Shown here in pieces: positions 24,265 through 33,516 of a stretch of DNA of 64,000 bases. A program made the translations under genes and the position numbers. Source of the DNA: Conchiformibius steedae (GTDB taxonomy: Bacteria; Pseudomonadota; Gammaproteobacteria; Burkholderiales; Neisseriaceae); assembly GCF_014054725.1 (NCBI RefSeq), contig NZ_CP059563.1:957749-1021748 (forward strand), in the 5' to 3' direction. Each line of letters begins with the position of its first letter. The first letter of the stretch is position 1. The notes beneath the pieces are model-generated. The model was not told the origin of the DNA and did not search any database. It worked only from the letters and a program-made list of their open reading frames with translations.

Positions 24265-25533
24265 ATGATGGAAAAAAATAATTTTAAGCATATCTGCATA
24301 ATTGGTTTGGGATATATTGGTTTGCCAACAGCTGCAACTTTTGCGGCTAATGGGATTAAAGTTACAGGTGTAGATGTTAATCAACATGCTGTGGATATGA
24401 TTAATCAAGGGAAAATTCATATTATTGAACCTGATTTGGATGTCATGGTAAAGGATGTTGTTGATAAAGGTTTATTTAGTGCCCGAACAGAACCTGTTCA
24501 AGCGGATGCTTATATTGTTGCAGTTCCAACTCCATTTAAAGAAAATCATGAACCAGATTTATCGTATATTGAATCTGCATCTAAATCATTAGCCCCTTTT
24601 TTGGAAAAGGGTAATTTAGTTATTTTAGAATCAACTTCACCAGTTGGTGCAACAGAACAAATGGCTGAATGGCTGGCTAATTTAAGACCTGATTTAGTTT
24701 TTCCGCAGCAAAGTTATGATAATCCTGATATTTTTATTGCTCATTGTCCTGAGCGAGTTTTACCTGGAAAAGTGTTGCAAGAGTTAATTAGTAATGATCG
24801 TATTGTTGGTGGTCTAACTACTTATTGTTCTCAAAAAGCAATTGAATTATATCAGGTATTTGTTAAAGGTGAGTGTGTTGCAACTAATGCTCGTACAGCT
24901 GAAATGTGTAAACTTACTGAAAATTCATTTCGAGATGTAAATATTGCATTTGCAAATGAATTATCTATTATTTGTGAGAAGTTAAATATTAATGTATGGG
25001 AGTTAATTGGTTTAGCGAATCGGCATCCTAGAGTTAATATATTGCAACCTGGACCTGGTGTAGGTGGGCACTGTATTGCAGTTGACCCATGGTTTATTGT
25101 ATCTAAAACTCCAGAGCAAGCGCGTTTAATTCGTACTGCACGTGAAGTGAATGATGCAAAACCAGAATGGGTTATTAATCAGGTAAAAATTAAGATTACA
25201 GAGTTTTTACAAGCTAATCCTGAAAAGACTATTAATGATGTTACTGTAGCTTGTTATGGTTTAACATTTAAACCGGATATAGATGATTTACGTGAAAGTC
25301 CTGCATTGAATATCACCAAACAATTAGCAGAACAAGGCTTAAATATTTTAGCAATTGAACCTAATATTAAAAAACTGCCAGAAAATATGCCATCTAATAT
25401 TACTCTAATTTCGTTAGATGAAATGGAAGAGAAAGATCAAGCTATTATTCATTTGATTTTAGTTGATCATAGGGAGTTTAAAAAATTATTATACACCCGA
25501 TCAATTTTAATTGATACTAAAGGTTTAGTTTAG
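24265..25533 (+). CDS. wecC: UDP-N-acetyl-D-mannosamine dehydrogenase WecC
   Basis: This 422-residue NAD-dependent enzyme oxidises UDP-ManNAc twice to UDP-ManNAcA. The Rossmann motif ICIIGLGYIGLPTAATFAANG lies near residues 9-29. The middle domain has ENSFRDVNIAFANEL, and the catalytic cysteine is C270 in GPGVGGHCIAVDPWF. The C-terminal domain contains YGLTFKPDIDDLRESPA. Two adjacent ATG codons could start it; the first is used. It follows wecB by 23 nt and abuts the next gene. Confidence 0.93.
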   Translation: MMEKNNFKHICIIGLGYIGLPTAATFAANGIKVTGVDVNQHAVDMINQGKIHIIEPDLDVMVKDVVDKGLFSARTEPVQADAYIVAVPTPFKENHEPDLSYIESASKSLAPFLEKGNLVILESTSPVGATEQMAEWLANLRPDLVFPQQSYDNPDIFIAHCPERVLPGKVLQELISNDRIVGGLTTYCSQKAIELYQVFVKGECVATNARTAEMCKLTENSFRDVNIAFANELSIICEKLNINVWELIGLANRHPRVNILQPGPGVGGHCIAVDPWFIVSKTPEQARLIRTAREVNDAKPEWVINQVKIKITEFLQANPEKTINDVTVACYGLTFKPDIDDLRESPALNITKQLAEQGLNILAIEPNIKKLPENMPSNITLISLDEMEEKDQAIIHLILVDHREFKKLLYTRSILIDTKGLV

Positions 25534-26796
25534 ATGCTAAATAATAAGTTGAAACAACATTGTGATTCCCTATTCCTTATTATGGGAAATGCTTTGAGCA
25601 GAGTTTTGATGATTATCGCAACTATTCTAATGGTAAAAGTTTTAGGAGATGATGTATATAGTAAGTATGCTGTTTTGTATAATGGTATTTTAGGGATACA
25701 AGTTTTTCTAACCATGGGTTTAAATACTATTTTAATGAAAAAGGTTTCAGAGGGTGAAAGTATAATAGAAAGTATATTTGAAGTAAGTGAAATTATTTTT
25801 GGAATCTCAATAATATTTTTCTTATTATTTTTTTCTTTACTAGAAAATAATTTGATTCGGACTTTAGATTATTTTAAAGAGGTTAGTTTTTTTACTATTA
25901 TTTTTTCTGCGATATCTATAGTATTCTTTGGTCTATTAGTGTCAGTCTTATATGGCTTACAAGAAAAAATAAAAATAGCTAAGTTGAATATATTGAATGC
26001 TATTTTAGTTTTGAGTTTTTTGGTATTTTTTTCAATTCAGAAAGATTTAAACTTGATCCTTTTAGGTTTAGGTCTCGGTAATTTATTGAGTATATGTCTT
26101 TTCCTATTTTTAAATAGGATGATAATTGCTAATTTTATTAGCAGAGATGGTCGTAATCATTTAAATAATGGATATAAAAAAATAAGTAACAAGATACAAT
26201 ATGTCAAGAAGGGGTTTCCTATTTTTCTTTCCGCGTTACTAGTTATGCCAGTTACGGGTGTAATTTATACGTTGATGTATTTAAATGGATTGGGTAAAGA
26301 AATTGCTATTTTCTCAGTTGCAATGCAGTGGTATAGTATAATTCTTTTTGTACCAGGAGTTTTAGCTAACTTATTGTTAGTAGAGTTTTCAAAAAATAGA
26401 GATATTTTGAATTTATCTTATTATATCAAGCGGGTTTTTATAAATTTTATAATAACTATACTTGTTTCTATACTTGTTTTTGTATTACTTTTATTTGTTT
26501 TGCCAATTTATGGTAAAGAATATGAGAAAAACATGGATGTTTTTTTAGTTTTTATACTTGTTGCTTTAGTTAATAGTTTGAATACTGTTGCTGGTCAATT
26601 TTTTATATCTACAAATAAGCAAATCTGGGGATTCTATTGTAATGTTTTTTGGGCAATGCTAGTATTAGCTTTTGTTTTTTTCGCTTTGGAGCATGGCTTT
26701 GGTATATTGGGTGTGTCATTAAGTTTCTTATTTTCATACTTATGGCATGCTCTTAATCAAAATTTATATATCTATATGTATTTGAAAGGTAATTAA
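25534..26796 (+). CDS. Second polysaccharide flippase (Wzx-like)
   Basis: A 420-residue, very hydrophobic protein with about 12 predicted membrane helices. The N-terminus (LFLIMGNALSRVLMIIATILMVKVLGDDVYSKY) matches MOP/Wzx-type flippases. It begins immediately after the wecC stop and lies upstream of a glycosyltransferase and the Wzy-like polymerase, the expected set for a Wzx/Wzy-dependent polymer. It is very AT-rich and differs clearly from the flippase at 18.1 kb. Confidence 0.82.
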   Translation: MLNNKLKQHCDSLFLIMGNALSRVLMIIATILMVKVLGDDVYSKYAVLYNGILGIQVFLTMGLNTILMKKVSEGESIIESIFEVSEIIFGISIIFFLLFFSLLENNLIRTLDYFKEVSFFTIIFSAISIVFFGLLVSVLYGLQEKIKIAKLNILNAILVLSFLVFFSIQKDLNLILLGLGLGNLLSICLFLFLNRMIIANFISRDGRNHLNNGYKKISNKIQYVKKGFPIFLSALLVMPVTGVIYTLMYLNGLGKEIAIFSVAMQWYSIILFVPGVLANLLLVEFSKNRDILNLSYYIKRVFINFIITILVSILVFVLLLFVLPIYGKEYEKNMDVFLVFILVALVNSLNTVAGQFFISTNKQIWGFYCNVFWAMLVLAFVFFALEHGFGILGVSLSFLFSYLWHALNQNLYIYMYLKGN

Positions 26797-26800
26797 CTAA

Positions 26801-27961
26801 ATGTCTGAATTGGTTATTTTGAGTGGTCATAGTAGCTTTGATACTGGTGGAGTAGGTACACATTTGAGGGTATTAAATGATGAACTAAATCGCTGTGATA
26901 TTAGTTATACTATGTTATTAGGTAAAGCTCGAATATATTCATTTTTTTCAATTTTATTGAGAAGCTTTTTTCCTAAAAAAGCACATATGCAGCTGAAAAT
27001 TCAGATAAAAGGCTTAAAGAATAAGCTGAAAGATAATATAAAAACTAATACAAAATTTATTGACTGCCATGATTTTGCATCAGTAGTGGCTGCGTTAGAA
27101 TTGAGAAAGGAACAATCATATAATTATAAAGTGTTTTATACAGTGCACGCTCCATTTTATGAGCAGTATGGCTTATCAAAGAGTAAATATGATAAAAAAG
27201 ATCTTGAAAAGATTAGACTGAAAGAATTAGCTTTCTTAAAACAATGTGATGGGTTTATATGTGTTGATGATAAACAAAGGGATATACTTACAAAAAAATT
27301 AGGAGGTGAGATTAATAGTATTGTTTTACCTAATGCAGTTGATATTGACTTCTTAAATAGAATTAAGGATAAGAAATATTCTAATTCTAGAAGAGGTATA
27401 TTGGTTTATAGTGAATCTTATATAATAATTTCTAGACATTTATATCGGAAATGTGGTGTGCATATAGGTATTAAAGCATTTGCGAAAGCTAGAATTGATG
27501 AAAATATTAAACTTATAATTGTTGGAATGGGGGATGAATATGACAATTTGGTCTCCCTTACTAAGGAACTTAAGATTGATGATAGAGTAATATTTGCTGG
27601 ACGTTTAGTTTATGAAGAATCTATTAATTATACAGCAAATGCATTAATTTCTTTAATTCCATCTATTCCTTTAGGAGATTACATTGAGGCAACTTCGTTA
27701 TCTATGTTGGAAAGCATGGCTTTAGGAGTGCCTGTGATTGCAAGTAATATTGGAGGCTTAAAGCAAGTTTTAGATGGTACCAAAGCTGGTATTTTAGTAG
27801 AACCCAATAATTCTAGTGCACTAGCTTTGGAAATTGAAAAAGTTTTGTACAATGATGAACTAAAGAGCTATATGGTATCTCAGGCTAAAAGATTAATAAG
27901 AGAATCTTACTCCTCTCAAGTATGGCTTCAAAAAAGGTTAGATTTTTATTACAAAGGATAA
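26801..27961 (+). CDS. GT4-family glycosyltransferase
   Basis: A 386-residue GT-B retaining glycosyltransferase. The N-terminal domain opens LVILSGHSSFDTGGVGTHLRVL, a glycine-rich acceptor loop. The C-terminal donor domain has LIIVGMGDEYDNLVSL, RVIFAGRLVYEES and SLSMLESMALGVPVIASNIGGLKQVL, the E-x7-E region. It lies 4 nt upstream of the polymerase gene. Sugar specificity unknown. Confidence 0.85.
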   Translation: MSELVILSGHSSFDTGGVGTHLRVLNDELNRCDISYTMLLGKARIYSFFSILLRSFFPKKAHMQLKIQIKGLKNKLKDNIKTNTKFIDCHDFASVVAALELRKEQSYNYKVFYTVHAPFYEQYGLSKSKYDKKDLEKIRLKELAFLKQCDGFICVDDKQRDILTKKLGGEINSIVLPNAVDIDFLNRIKDKKYSNSRRGILVYSESYIIISRHLYRKCGVHIGIKAFAKARIDENIKLIIVGMGDEYDNLVSLTKELKIDDRVIFAGRLVYEESINYTANALISLIPSIPLGDYIEATSLSMLESMALGVPVIASNIGGLKQVLDGTKAGILVEPNNSSALALEIEKVLYNDELKSYMVSQAKRLIRESYSSQVWLQKRLDFYYKG

Positions 27962-27965
27962 GACT

Positions 27966-29138
27966 ATGTTGATAGTTTTATTGGTGGTGAATTTATTATT
28001 CTTATTTCTTTTCCCCAAGATTTATTTATTTATTTATTTATTTGTACGTTCAATTGGGAATTTTAGAAATATTAAATATATTTCTTTGTTAGATCTTCTA
28101 ATATTTATTTATTTGGGCTTATCTTTATCTATAATGCTAGCCGATAGACCTTATTATCTTGGTAAAGATATTGGTTTTGGTGAAGATATGTTTCATTATT
28201 ATAATGCATTTAACTGGATTATACATAATAACTTTTTTCTTTTTATAAAAGAATTTGGAACTATTGTCAATTTGACGGGTTCATCTGAACCATTTTTTTG
28301 GTTGGTGGTTAAATTAATTAGTTTATTTACGAGTAGTGAGTATTTTATACATGTGTTATTAACTTTTTTGGGATTGCTATTGATCTATATAGCAGGGCAA
28401 ATATGGAATAAGTGTGGGCTTTTGTTTATATTTTTATATACAAATACAATAACTATGTTTGCTTTTCAAGGATCTGCTATTCGTTCTGGGCTTGCATTTA
28501 GTTTTGGAATGATAGGGTATGCATTTCTTTTAAAGAATAAATTTAAAATTATTAATTTTTTGTCGCCATTTTTTCATTTTAGTATGATCCCAGTGCCATT
28601 GATTACATATGCAAGCAATACCAACTATAAAAGTCCTAAAGAAATAATAATATTATTGTTGATTTCATTGATTTCAATATTTCCTTTTGTTTTTTTTGCA
28701 TTCAATAGTATTGAAGTTGGTTTGGGTGCAAAAGTAGCTGCTCGTTTCTCTGAAAATAATGTAGATATAAATTCTAGTATTCAATTTTTAGTTGAGTCAA
28801 TTTTTACATTTATAATTATATTCTATTTTTTTAGGGGTAAAATTAATAAATCCTTAAAAAATGGTTTTATATATTTCTTTATTGTAGCACTATTGCTATT
28901 GGTGATATCTCCTACATCTTTTGCTAGATTTTATAGGTATGGTTATATATTTATGATATATATATATTCTCTTGTTTTCTTAACCTCAAATCAATATATT
29001 AAAATTTTAATTTTGTGTTTTTCTTTATCATGGTTTATTTTTATAGGGCTAGATAGATTTATTGGTGTTTTTGCTGAAAATATTTTTGATTTTTTAGGTT
29101 ATAATTTATTTTTTAGATTTAATTTAGGAATAGAATGA
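27966..29138 (+). CDS. O-antigen/capsule polymerase-like membrane protein (Wzy/EpsG-type)
   Basis: A 390-residue protein with ~10-12 membrane helices. A loop between helices contains LADRPYYLGKDIGFGEDMFHYYNAFNW, where EpsG/Wzy-type polymerases carry conserved residues. Its position between glycosyltransferases and after a flippase supports a polymerase role; sequence alone would not prove it. A tetranucleotide repeat (TTTA, 5.75 units) lies at codons ~19-26 in the first transmembrane segment, so slippage would frameshift the gene. The stop overlaps the next start (ATGA). Confidence 0.75.
   Translation: MLIVLLVVNLLFLFLFPKIYLFIYLFVRSIGNFRNIKYISLLDLLIFIYLGLSLSIMLADRPYYLGKDIGFGEDMFHYYNAFNWIIHNNFFLFIKEFGTIVNLTGSSEPFFWLVVKLISLFTSSEYFIHVLLTFLGLLLIYIAGQIWNKCGLLFIFLYTNTITMFAFQGSAIRSGLAFSFGMIGYAFLLKNKFKIINFLSPFFHFSMIPVPLITYASNTNYKSPKEIIILLLISLISIFPFVFFAFNSIEVGLGAKVAARFSENNVDINSSIQFLVESIFTFIIIFYFFRGKINKSLKNGFIYFFIVALLLLVISPTSFARFYRYGYIFMIYIYSLVFLTSNQYIKILILCFSLSWFIFIGLDRFIGVFAENIFDFLGYNLFFRFNLGIE
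28021..28043 (+). repeat. (TTTA)5.75 tandem repeat in polymerase gene
   Basis: Twenty-three bases of uninterrupted TTTA repeat lie within the coding sequence, 55 bp after the ATG. The four-base unit does not preserve frame on gain or loss of one copy, the classical layout of a slipped-strand contingency locus. Confidence 0.85.
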
Positions 29139-30223
29139 ATTTAGTTATTTGGATGAATATTCCATCCCATCATCAATCACAATTTTTTGATTCTTTAAAC
29201 AAAATCTGTTCAGAATTTAAGGTTTTCTATTATGATAAAGTTCCATCTACCCGAAGTGAAATGGGGTGGGAAAATGATATTAAATTTAAAGAGTATGAGA
29301 CTTATATTGATCCTGCTGATTTTGAATTGAATTTAGATGATTTCAGAGAATATATTCATATATTACCAGGCTATGGTCATCCTTTTTTAGTTAAACTTCG
29401 TAATAACTTTTCTAAAAATAATATAAAGTGGGTTCATTGGAGTGAAAAATCTCGTACAGGAATATATTGGTACCTATCATTTTTTAAGAAAAAATTACAT
29501 GCAAAATATATAAATAAGTTTGCACTAGGTGCATTTGCAATAGGAAATCAGGCTAAGTGTGATTTTATTAATTGGGGGGTAGAGAGGAAAAAAATAGAAA
29601 TTCTACCTTACTCATTTAATAATTTGAATTATGAATTACCTGATCAAGAAATTTTATCTTTTAAAAAAGAAAGAGTTGCTTTTTTGTTTGTAGGTGCTTT
29701 ATGTAAACGAAAGGGTATTGATATATTATTAGAAGCATTTTCTAATAAGTTTAAAGGAGATAATCAATGGTGTCTGGTATTAGTTGGAAATAATAAGAAA
29801 GATATTGATTGTAAGGATCTTGTAAATAAGTTGGGTATTGAAGATCAAGTTTTATTTAGAGGTGTAATACCTTCTATTAAGATTATGAGTGCTTACAAAG
29901 CAGCTGATATTTTTATATTACCTAGTCGACATGATGGTTGGGGAATGGTAGTAAATGAAGCAGTTTATTGTAATTTGCCTGTAATTGCATCAGATGCTGT
30001 TGGTTCATCAGAACATTTGATAAAGCCAGGGATAAACGGTTTTGTTTTTAAAGCTAATGATCCAGATTCATTAGCAGAAAATATGATTAAGTATAAAGAT
30101 TATCAATTAATAGATAAGCAAAAAGAGCTTGTTCTTAAAGAGAAGATTTTTTCTCAATATTCAAGTGATAGTTTATCAAAATATTTAATTGAAATTTTAA
30201 ATTCTTGGATAAGCATAAAATGA
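29135..30223 (+). CDS. GT4-family glycosyltransferase
   Basis: A 362-residue GT-B enzyme. The donor-binding half shows AFLFVGALCKRKGIDILLEAF (~187-207), WCLVLVGNNKKD, DQVLFRGVIPSIKIMSAYKAADIFILPS and GWGMVVNEAVYCNLPVIASDAVG. The start overlaps the polymerase stop (ATGA), and the stop overlaps the next start in the same way, so these genes are a tightly coupled unit. Specificity unknown. Confidence 0.85.
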   Translation: MNLVIWMNIPSHHQSQFFDSLNKICSEFKVFYYDKVPSTRSEMGWENDIKFKEYETYIDPADFELNLDDFREYIHILPGYGHPFLVKLRNNFSKNNIKWVHWSEKSRTGIYWYLSFFKKKLHAKYINKFALGAFAIGNQAKCDFINWGVERKKIEILPYSFNNLNYELPDQEILSFKKERVAFLFVGALCKRKGIDILLEAFSNKFKGDNQWCLVLVGNNKKDIDCKDLVNKLGIEDQVLFRGVIPSIKIMSAYKAADIFILPSRHDGWGMVVNEAVYCNLPVIASDAVGSSEHLIKPGINGFVFKANDPDSLAENMIKYKDYQLIDKQKELVLKEKIFSQYSSDSLSKYLIEILNSWISIK

Positions 30224-31362
30224 GAATTTTTTTAGATTGTAGTTTGTTAAGTATTGGTGGTGGTATACAAGTTGGGTTAAGTATTATTCAAAATATAGTA
30301 CATGACCCAAATATTGAGACTATTTTAGTTTGTACACCACAAATAGATGTGCAAATAGATAGGCTTTCAAAGCAAAAATTAAAGGCTTGTTATGTTGTCC
30401 CAAATGTTCCTTTTTATAAAAAAATAAGTCAAGGGAATTATATTTATCAATTAGAGCAGAAATATAAGCCTGATCTGGTTTTTACGGTTTTTGGCCCATC
30501 TTATTGGCGCTCTACAACGAAAAATATTCAAGGGTTTGCACTTGGGAAAATGCTTTATCCAGAGGTAAGAAAACTTTATTCATCTAAAATTGCTTATTTT
30601 AAAGAGATTTTATTTGATTTAGTAAAACAAAAGTTTTGTTTTAAAAATGTAGATAATTTTTTGGTTGAAACCGAAGTTGTAAAAACACGTTTAATTGATA
30701 AGTTTAATATTTTACCAGAAAATATTTATGTAATTAGTAATAGTTATAGTCCAAGTTTTGAGAAAAGGCTTCTGGAACAAAGAAATCATATTTTTCCTGA
30801 TAAGCTTATAACTACAATTTTTGTACCAGCAAGCTTTTATTTTCATAAAAATCTATTAATTCTCCCAAAAGTATTAGCAGAATTGAAAAAATTAAATAAC
30901 GAGAAAGTTTCTTTTAAGTTTACTCTACCTGAGAATTCTAGAGGATGGAGAGAAATTAGTAAGTATGCGACGAAATATGGGGTTATGGATCAAATAAAAA
31001 CAGTGGGTTATGTTGACAACTATTTGATTTGTGATGAATATCTTTCTTCTTCATTTGTGCTTTGTCCCAGTTTGGTAGAATCTTCAACTGCTGTATTTCC
31101 TGAAAGTTTTATTGCTAAGCGACCATTGTTGGTTTCAGATAGAGATTTTGCAAGAAATTTATGTGAAGATGCTGCATTATATTTTGATCCATTAGATGCA
31201 TATGATATAGCAAGAAAAATTGATTTAATTCTTAAAGATCAGCAACTTCAGGAAAAGTTGTTAAAGGCTGCAGTAAATGTTCTACATAAGAATTATTTAT
31301 CTCCTATGGAGAAATGGGAACAACAACGTTTGTTGTTGAACAATCTAGTTAATTCTAAATAG
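30220..31362 (+). CDS. Glycosyltransferase (GT-B fold)
   Basis: A 380-residue protein opening MRIFLDCSLLSIGGGIQVGLSII. The start is the ATG overlapping the previous stop; a TTG five codons upstream is less likely. The C-terminal half has TIFVPASFYFHKNLLILPKVLAEL and SSFVLCPSLVESSTAVFPESFIAKRPLLVSD, the usual donor-site region of GT4-like enzymes. Similarity is weaker than for its neighbours. It is the last glycosyltransferase before the oxidoreductase/heparinase pair. Confidence 0.78.
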   Translation: MRIFLDCSLLSIGGGIQVGLSIIQNIVHDPNIETILVCTPQIDVQIDRLSKQKLKACYVVPNVPFYKKISQGNYIYQLEQKYKPDLVFTVFGPSYWRSTTKNIQGFALGKMLYPEVRKLYSSKIAYFKEILFDLVKQKFCFKNVDNFLVETEVVKTRLIDKFNILPENIYVISNSYSPSFEKRLLEQRNHIFPDKLITTIFVPASFYFHKNLLILPKVLAELKKLNNEKVSFKFTLPENSRGWREISKYATKYGVMDQIKTVGYVDNYLICDEYLSSSFVLCPSLVESSTAVFPESFIAKRPLLVSDRDFARNLCEDAALYFDPLDAYDIARKIDLILKDQQLQEKLLKAAVNVLHKNYLSPMEKWEQQRLLLNNLVNSK

Positions 31363-31377
31363 TTTTTAGGTTTAGTT

Positions 31378-33516
31378 ATGAAACAAATTCTTCAAGATAT
31401 GGCAAATGGTAGTACAACTGTTACTGAGGCACCTGTGCCGCAAGTTTCTAAAGGTCATTTACTTATTTCCACAACTACCTCACTTATTTCTGCTGGTACA
31501 GAACGTATGTTGGTAGGCTTTGGTAAAGCTTCTATACTAGATAAAGCACGCCAACAGCCTGAAAAAGTAAAAATGGTAGTGGAAAAAATTCAAACAGATG
31601 GATTATTCACTACCTATGATGCAGTAAAGTCGAAGTTAGCTCAACCTTTGCCTCTTGGTTATTGTAATGTTGGTGTAGTTCATGAGCTGGGATCAGGTGT
31701 AGAAGATTTTAAAGTAGGTGATCGGGTTGTTTCAAATGGTCCGCATGCAGATATAGTTAAAGTACCAAAAAATCTTTGTGCAAAGATACCAGATAATGTA
31801 ACTGATGAAGCGGCTTCATTTACTGTTGTTGCCAGTATTGGCTTGCAAGGTATTCGCCTTGCACAACCAACTATAGGTGAAAGCTTTGTAGTAACAGGGG
31901 TTGGTTTAATTGGTTTGCTTACCATTCAAATGTTGAAAGCCAATGGTTGTCGTGTATTGGCAATTGACTTTGATCAGAGTAAATTGGAGCTTGCGAAACA
32001 GTTTGGTGCAGAAATTTGTAACCCAGCTAAAGGTGAGAATCCGATTGCTGCAGGATTAGCATTTAGTCGTGGAATAGGAGTGGATGGTGTTATTATTACT
32101 GCATCGACTAAAGTTAGCGATCCAGTTACACAAGCTGCACGTATGAGCCGTAAGCGTGGTCGAATTGTTTTAGTTGGCGTAACAGGTCTGGAGTTGAACC
32201 GTGCAGATTTTTATGAAAAAGAGTTGAGCTTCCAAGTATCTTGTTCTTATGGACCAGGTCGTTATGATTCTTCCTACGAAGAAAATGGACAGGATTATCC
32301 TGTAGGATTTGTCCGTTGGACAGAACAGCGTAATTTTGTTGCTGTATTGGATATGCTAGCTGCTGGTACGTTAAATATAGATCCTCTAATTACACACCGT
32401 TTTGATTTTGAGGATGCACCAAAAGCTTATGATGTATTAACGCAGGATAATGCAGGTCTAGGCATTTTACTTGAATACAATTCAGCCGTTGAAACGCGCA
32501 TAGAAAAGAAAGTAATTTTAAATCCAATTCAAATTGATAGACAAAATGCAGTAGTTGGTTTTATTGGTGCAGGTAACTATGCTTCACGTATTTTGATTCC
32601 TGCTTTTAAAAAAGCAGAAGCACAACTGCATACCATTACAACTTCTGGTGGTATTAATGGGGTAATTCATGGTGAAAAAGCTGGATTCGCGGAGGCGTCT
32701 ACAGATGTGGATGCTTTATTAAAAAATGAAGATGTAAATACGATAGCAATTGCCACTAGACATAATAGTCATGCTTATTTTGTAGAAAAAGCATTATTGG
32801 CTGGTAAAAATGTTTTTGTAGAAAAGCCCTTGGCATTAACAATAGAAGAAATTAATAAAATTGAGCAGGCTTATGCTAGAAATATAGAGAATAAGCAATA
32901 TTCGCGTATTATGGTAGGTTTTAACCGTCGTTTTGCGCCTCAGATTCAAAAAATGAAGAATTTGCTTGACACGGTAAAAGAACCTAAAAGTTTTATTATG
33001 ACCATGAACGCAGGAGCAATCCCTGCGGATCATTGGACGCAGGATAATACGATAGGTGGTGGACGCATTGTTGGTGAAGCCTGTCACTTTATAGATTTAA
33101 TGCGCTTTTTGGCAGGTTCAAAAATTGTGTCTGTTCAAGCTAGACGTATGGGAGAATCTGATGCAGTACCAATTCTAGAGGATAAGGCTAGTATTACTTT
33201 AGGTTTTGAAGATGGCTCTTTCGGAACAATTTTTTACTTGGCAAATGGTGCTTCAAGCTTTCCTAAAGAAAGAATTGAAGTTTTTGCCGCAGGGCGAGTT
33301 CTGCAGTTGGATAATTTCCGTAAATTAAAAGGATTTGGATGGTCAAATTTCAGTAAGATGAATTTGTGGCGCCAAGACAAAGGGCAAGATGCTTGTGCTG
33401 CAGCTTTTATAGGTAGTATTAAAGAGGCTAAAGAATCTCCTATTCCTGTTGAGGAGATCTTCGAAGTAGCGCGAGTAACGGTTGAAGTTGCTGAAATATT
33501 AAGAGCTCAGTCATGA
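31378..33516 (+). CDS. Two-domain oxidoreductase: Zn-type ADH + Gfo/Idh/MocA
   Basis: A 712-residue fusion. Residues 1 to ~365 are a medium-chain dehydrogenase/reductase (LISAGTERMLVGFGKAS, LPLGYCNVGVVHELGSGVEDFKVGDRV, VTGVGLIGLLTIQMLKANGCRVLAID). The usual GHE zinc-ligand motif is not evident. Residues ~390-705 are a Gfo/Idh/MocA-type NAD(P) oxidoreductase (VVGFIGAGNYASRILIPAF, then VFVEKPLALTIEEI with the family's EKP motif, and GGGRIVGEACHFIDLMRFL). Such bi-domain proteins recur in polysaccharide clusters beside heparinase-like genes, as here, with unknown substrate. The stop overlaps the next start. Confidence 0.88.
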   Translation: MKQILQDMANGSTTVTEAPVPQVSKGHLLISTTTSLISAGTERMLVGFGKASILDKARQQPEKVKMVVEKIQTDGLFTTYDAVKSKLAQPLPLGYCNVGVVHELGSGVEDFKVGDRVVSNGPHADIVKVPKNLCAKIPDNVTDEAASFTVVASIGLQGIRLAQPTIGESFVVTGVGLIGLLTIQMLKANGCRVLAIDFDQSKLELAKQFGAEICNPAKGENPIAAGLAFSRGIGVDGVIITASTKVSDPVTQAARMSRKRGRIVLVGVTGLELNRADFYEKELSFQVSCSYGPGRYDSSYEENGQDYPVGFVRWTEQRNFVAVLDMLAAGTLNIDPLITHRFDFEDAPKAYDVLTQDNAGLGILLEYNSAVETRIEKKVILNPIQIDRQNAVVGFIGAGNYASRILIPAFKKAEAQLHTITTSGGINGVIHGEKAGFAEASTDVDALLKNEDVNTIAIATRHNSHAYFVEKALLAGKNVFVEKPLALTIEEINKIEQAYARNIENKQYSRIMVGFNRRFAPQIQKMKNLLDTVKEPKSFIMTMNAGAIPADHWTQDNTIGGGRIVGEACHFIDLMRFLAGSKIVSVQARRMGESDAVPILEDKASITLGFEDGSFGTIFYLANGASSFPKERIEVFAAGRVLQLDNFRKLKGFGWSNFSKMNLWRQDKGQDACAAAFIGSIKEAKESPIPVEEIFEVARVTVEVAEILRAQS

